This document shows positions 63,263-64,000 of a stretch of 64,000 nt of DNA, one piece after another. The position numbers and the translations under genes are program-made. Source of the stretch: Lycorma delicatula. Its lineage: Eukaryota; Arthropoda; Insecta; Hemiptera; Fulgoridae. The stretch covers positions 297,451,647-297,515,646 of the forward strand of contig NC_134455.1 in NCBI RefSeq assembly GCF_047948215.1, read 5' to 3'. Positions within the stretch are counted from its first letter, which is position 1; each line of letters starts with the position of its first letter. The notes under the pieces were generated by a model. It searched no databases. It was given only the letters and a program-made list of their open reading frames with translations, and was not told where the DNA came from.

Positions 63263-64000
63263 CTACCATTTTTTCAATCATTTCATCTATTAGTATGTTT
63301 AAAAAGCATGTTGAAGCCCATTGTAATATAATATTTTTTTTTTTAAATGAAATATTTTGTCATTCGTCTTTTATACTTCTATTACTGTAAAATATTAATC
63401 AGCATTCATTCTTAACAGATTTTATTGGTATGCAATAAATTATTCAGGCTTTTGACTGGATATATTATATTTTCGTATCAACTTCATCAAGACTGTGTAA
63501 TTTTTATAGAAAAACACAACATACATTGTCAAGTAAAGACATTTATAATGATAAACTGATATCACTGAGCAAAGGGTAAAACACATACATTTTTCAAGTT
63601 TAATCTTTCTAGTGTAATTGGACTGTAATAATCTCTTTGCTTTTCCTATCCATCATTAACTATTTAGCGTATTATTCTTATCTCACAATTGAACAAAACT
63701 AATGTTCACCAATGAACATGCTACTTGTTACAGCATGATCAAGGAACTTAGCAACTCTCACATCTTCAAGTTGTGTTAAACTCCTATAGCTCTTTGGAAC
63801 TACACATTCGAATTTCAGCTTGTTTCATTGTCATCAGCAAGCATAATTTCTGCATCTAGCCATATCTGCTTGAAGCATAAAAATTTCAGGTTCTTCCTAA
63901 TCTACCAGCAGCTCTTTATCATTCTCTTATGTATTCACTCTTCACTATCCTTCAGCTATCTTAAATCTCCTTCAGCTCAATCTTTCCTGTGGTCTCTTTT
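63263..64000. other. No gene recognised; less AT-rich near the window end
   Basis: From about 63700 the composition becomes less AT-rich, which may mark a repeat or exon region cut off by the window end. No readable motif was found on either strand. Confidence 0.4.

Noticed and set aside
63700..64000. Less AT-rich tail of the window as a possible exon or LINE start
   Set aside because: No splice-bounded open frame and no motif. The window end prevents judgement.

Overview
The window looks like about 64 kb of one very AT-rich animal intron system, most likely from an insect and possibly a hemipteran. The organism call is an inference. It rests on one coding exon that closely matches insect CASK (a MAGUK scaffold also called CAKI or camguk), on the transposon families present, and on the low gene density. 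The only host-gene sequence I can support well is a 99-bp plus-strand exon at 61866-61964. It encodes the first half of the CASK SH3 domain and is bounded by good splice sites. No exon for the neighbouring PDZ domain or for the second half of SH3 was recognised, so the introns on both sides run past the window edges. A 30-bp segment at 45687-45716 has near-consensus splice sites and keeps the frame. It is a candidate microexon of the same gene.

Almost everything else that can be named is decayed mobile DNA. Layout: 1-5.4 kb, simple repeats and tRNA-derived SINE-like copies; 7.9-8.2 kb, a LINE 3' fragment; 10.0-10.4 kb, a MITE with 59-bp terminal inverted repeats; 14.0-15.3 kb, a Tc1/mariner element; 15.5-17.0 kb, a LINE reverse transcriptase relic; 20.2-22.1 kb, an R1-like LINE tail next to a second IS630/mariner element; 25.5-27.0 kb, a LINE relic; 27.3-28.0 kb, a tandem duplication and a full SINE; 28.8 and 34.5 kb, two copies of a dispersed repeat; 35.65-38.27 kb, the best preserved LINE (endonuclease plus reverse transcriptase, 5'-truncated); 39.9-40.9 kb, a plus-strand mariner; 48.7-48.9 kb, a Penelope-type GIY-YIG fragment; 49.4-55.0 kb, an old LINE split by a hAT element that still has a perfect 8-bp target-site duplication; 62.0-62.4 kb, a possible DDE transposase remnant.

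Every transposase or reverse transcriptase found is broken by stops or frameshifts, so none looks autonomous. All six recognisable LINE insertions lie on the minus strand, antisense to CASK. No CRISPR array, rRNA, operon or defence locus is present, and I found no convincing new biological system. The most useful leads are the candidate microexon, the hAT-in-LINE nesting and the LINE strand bias.
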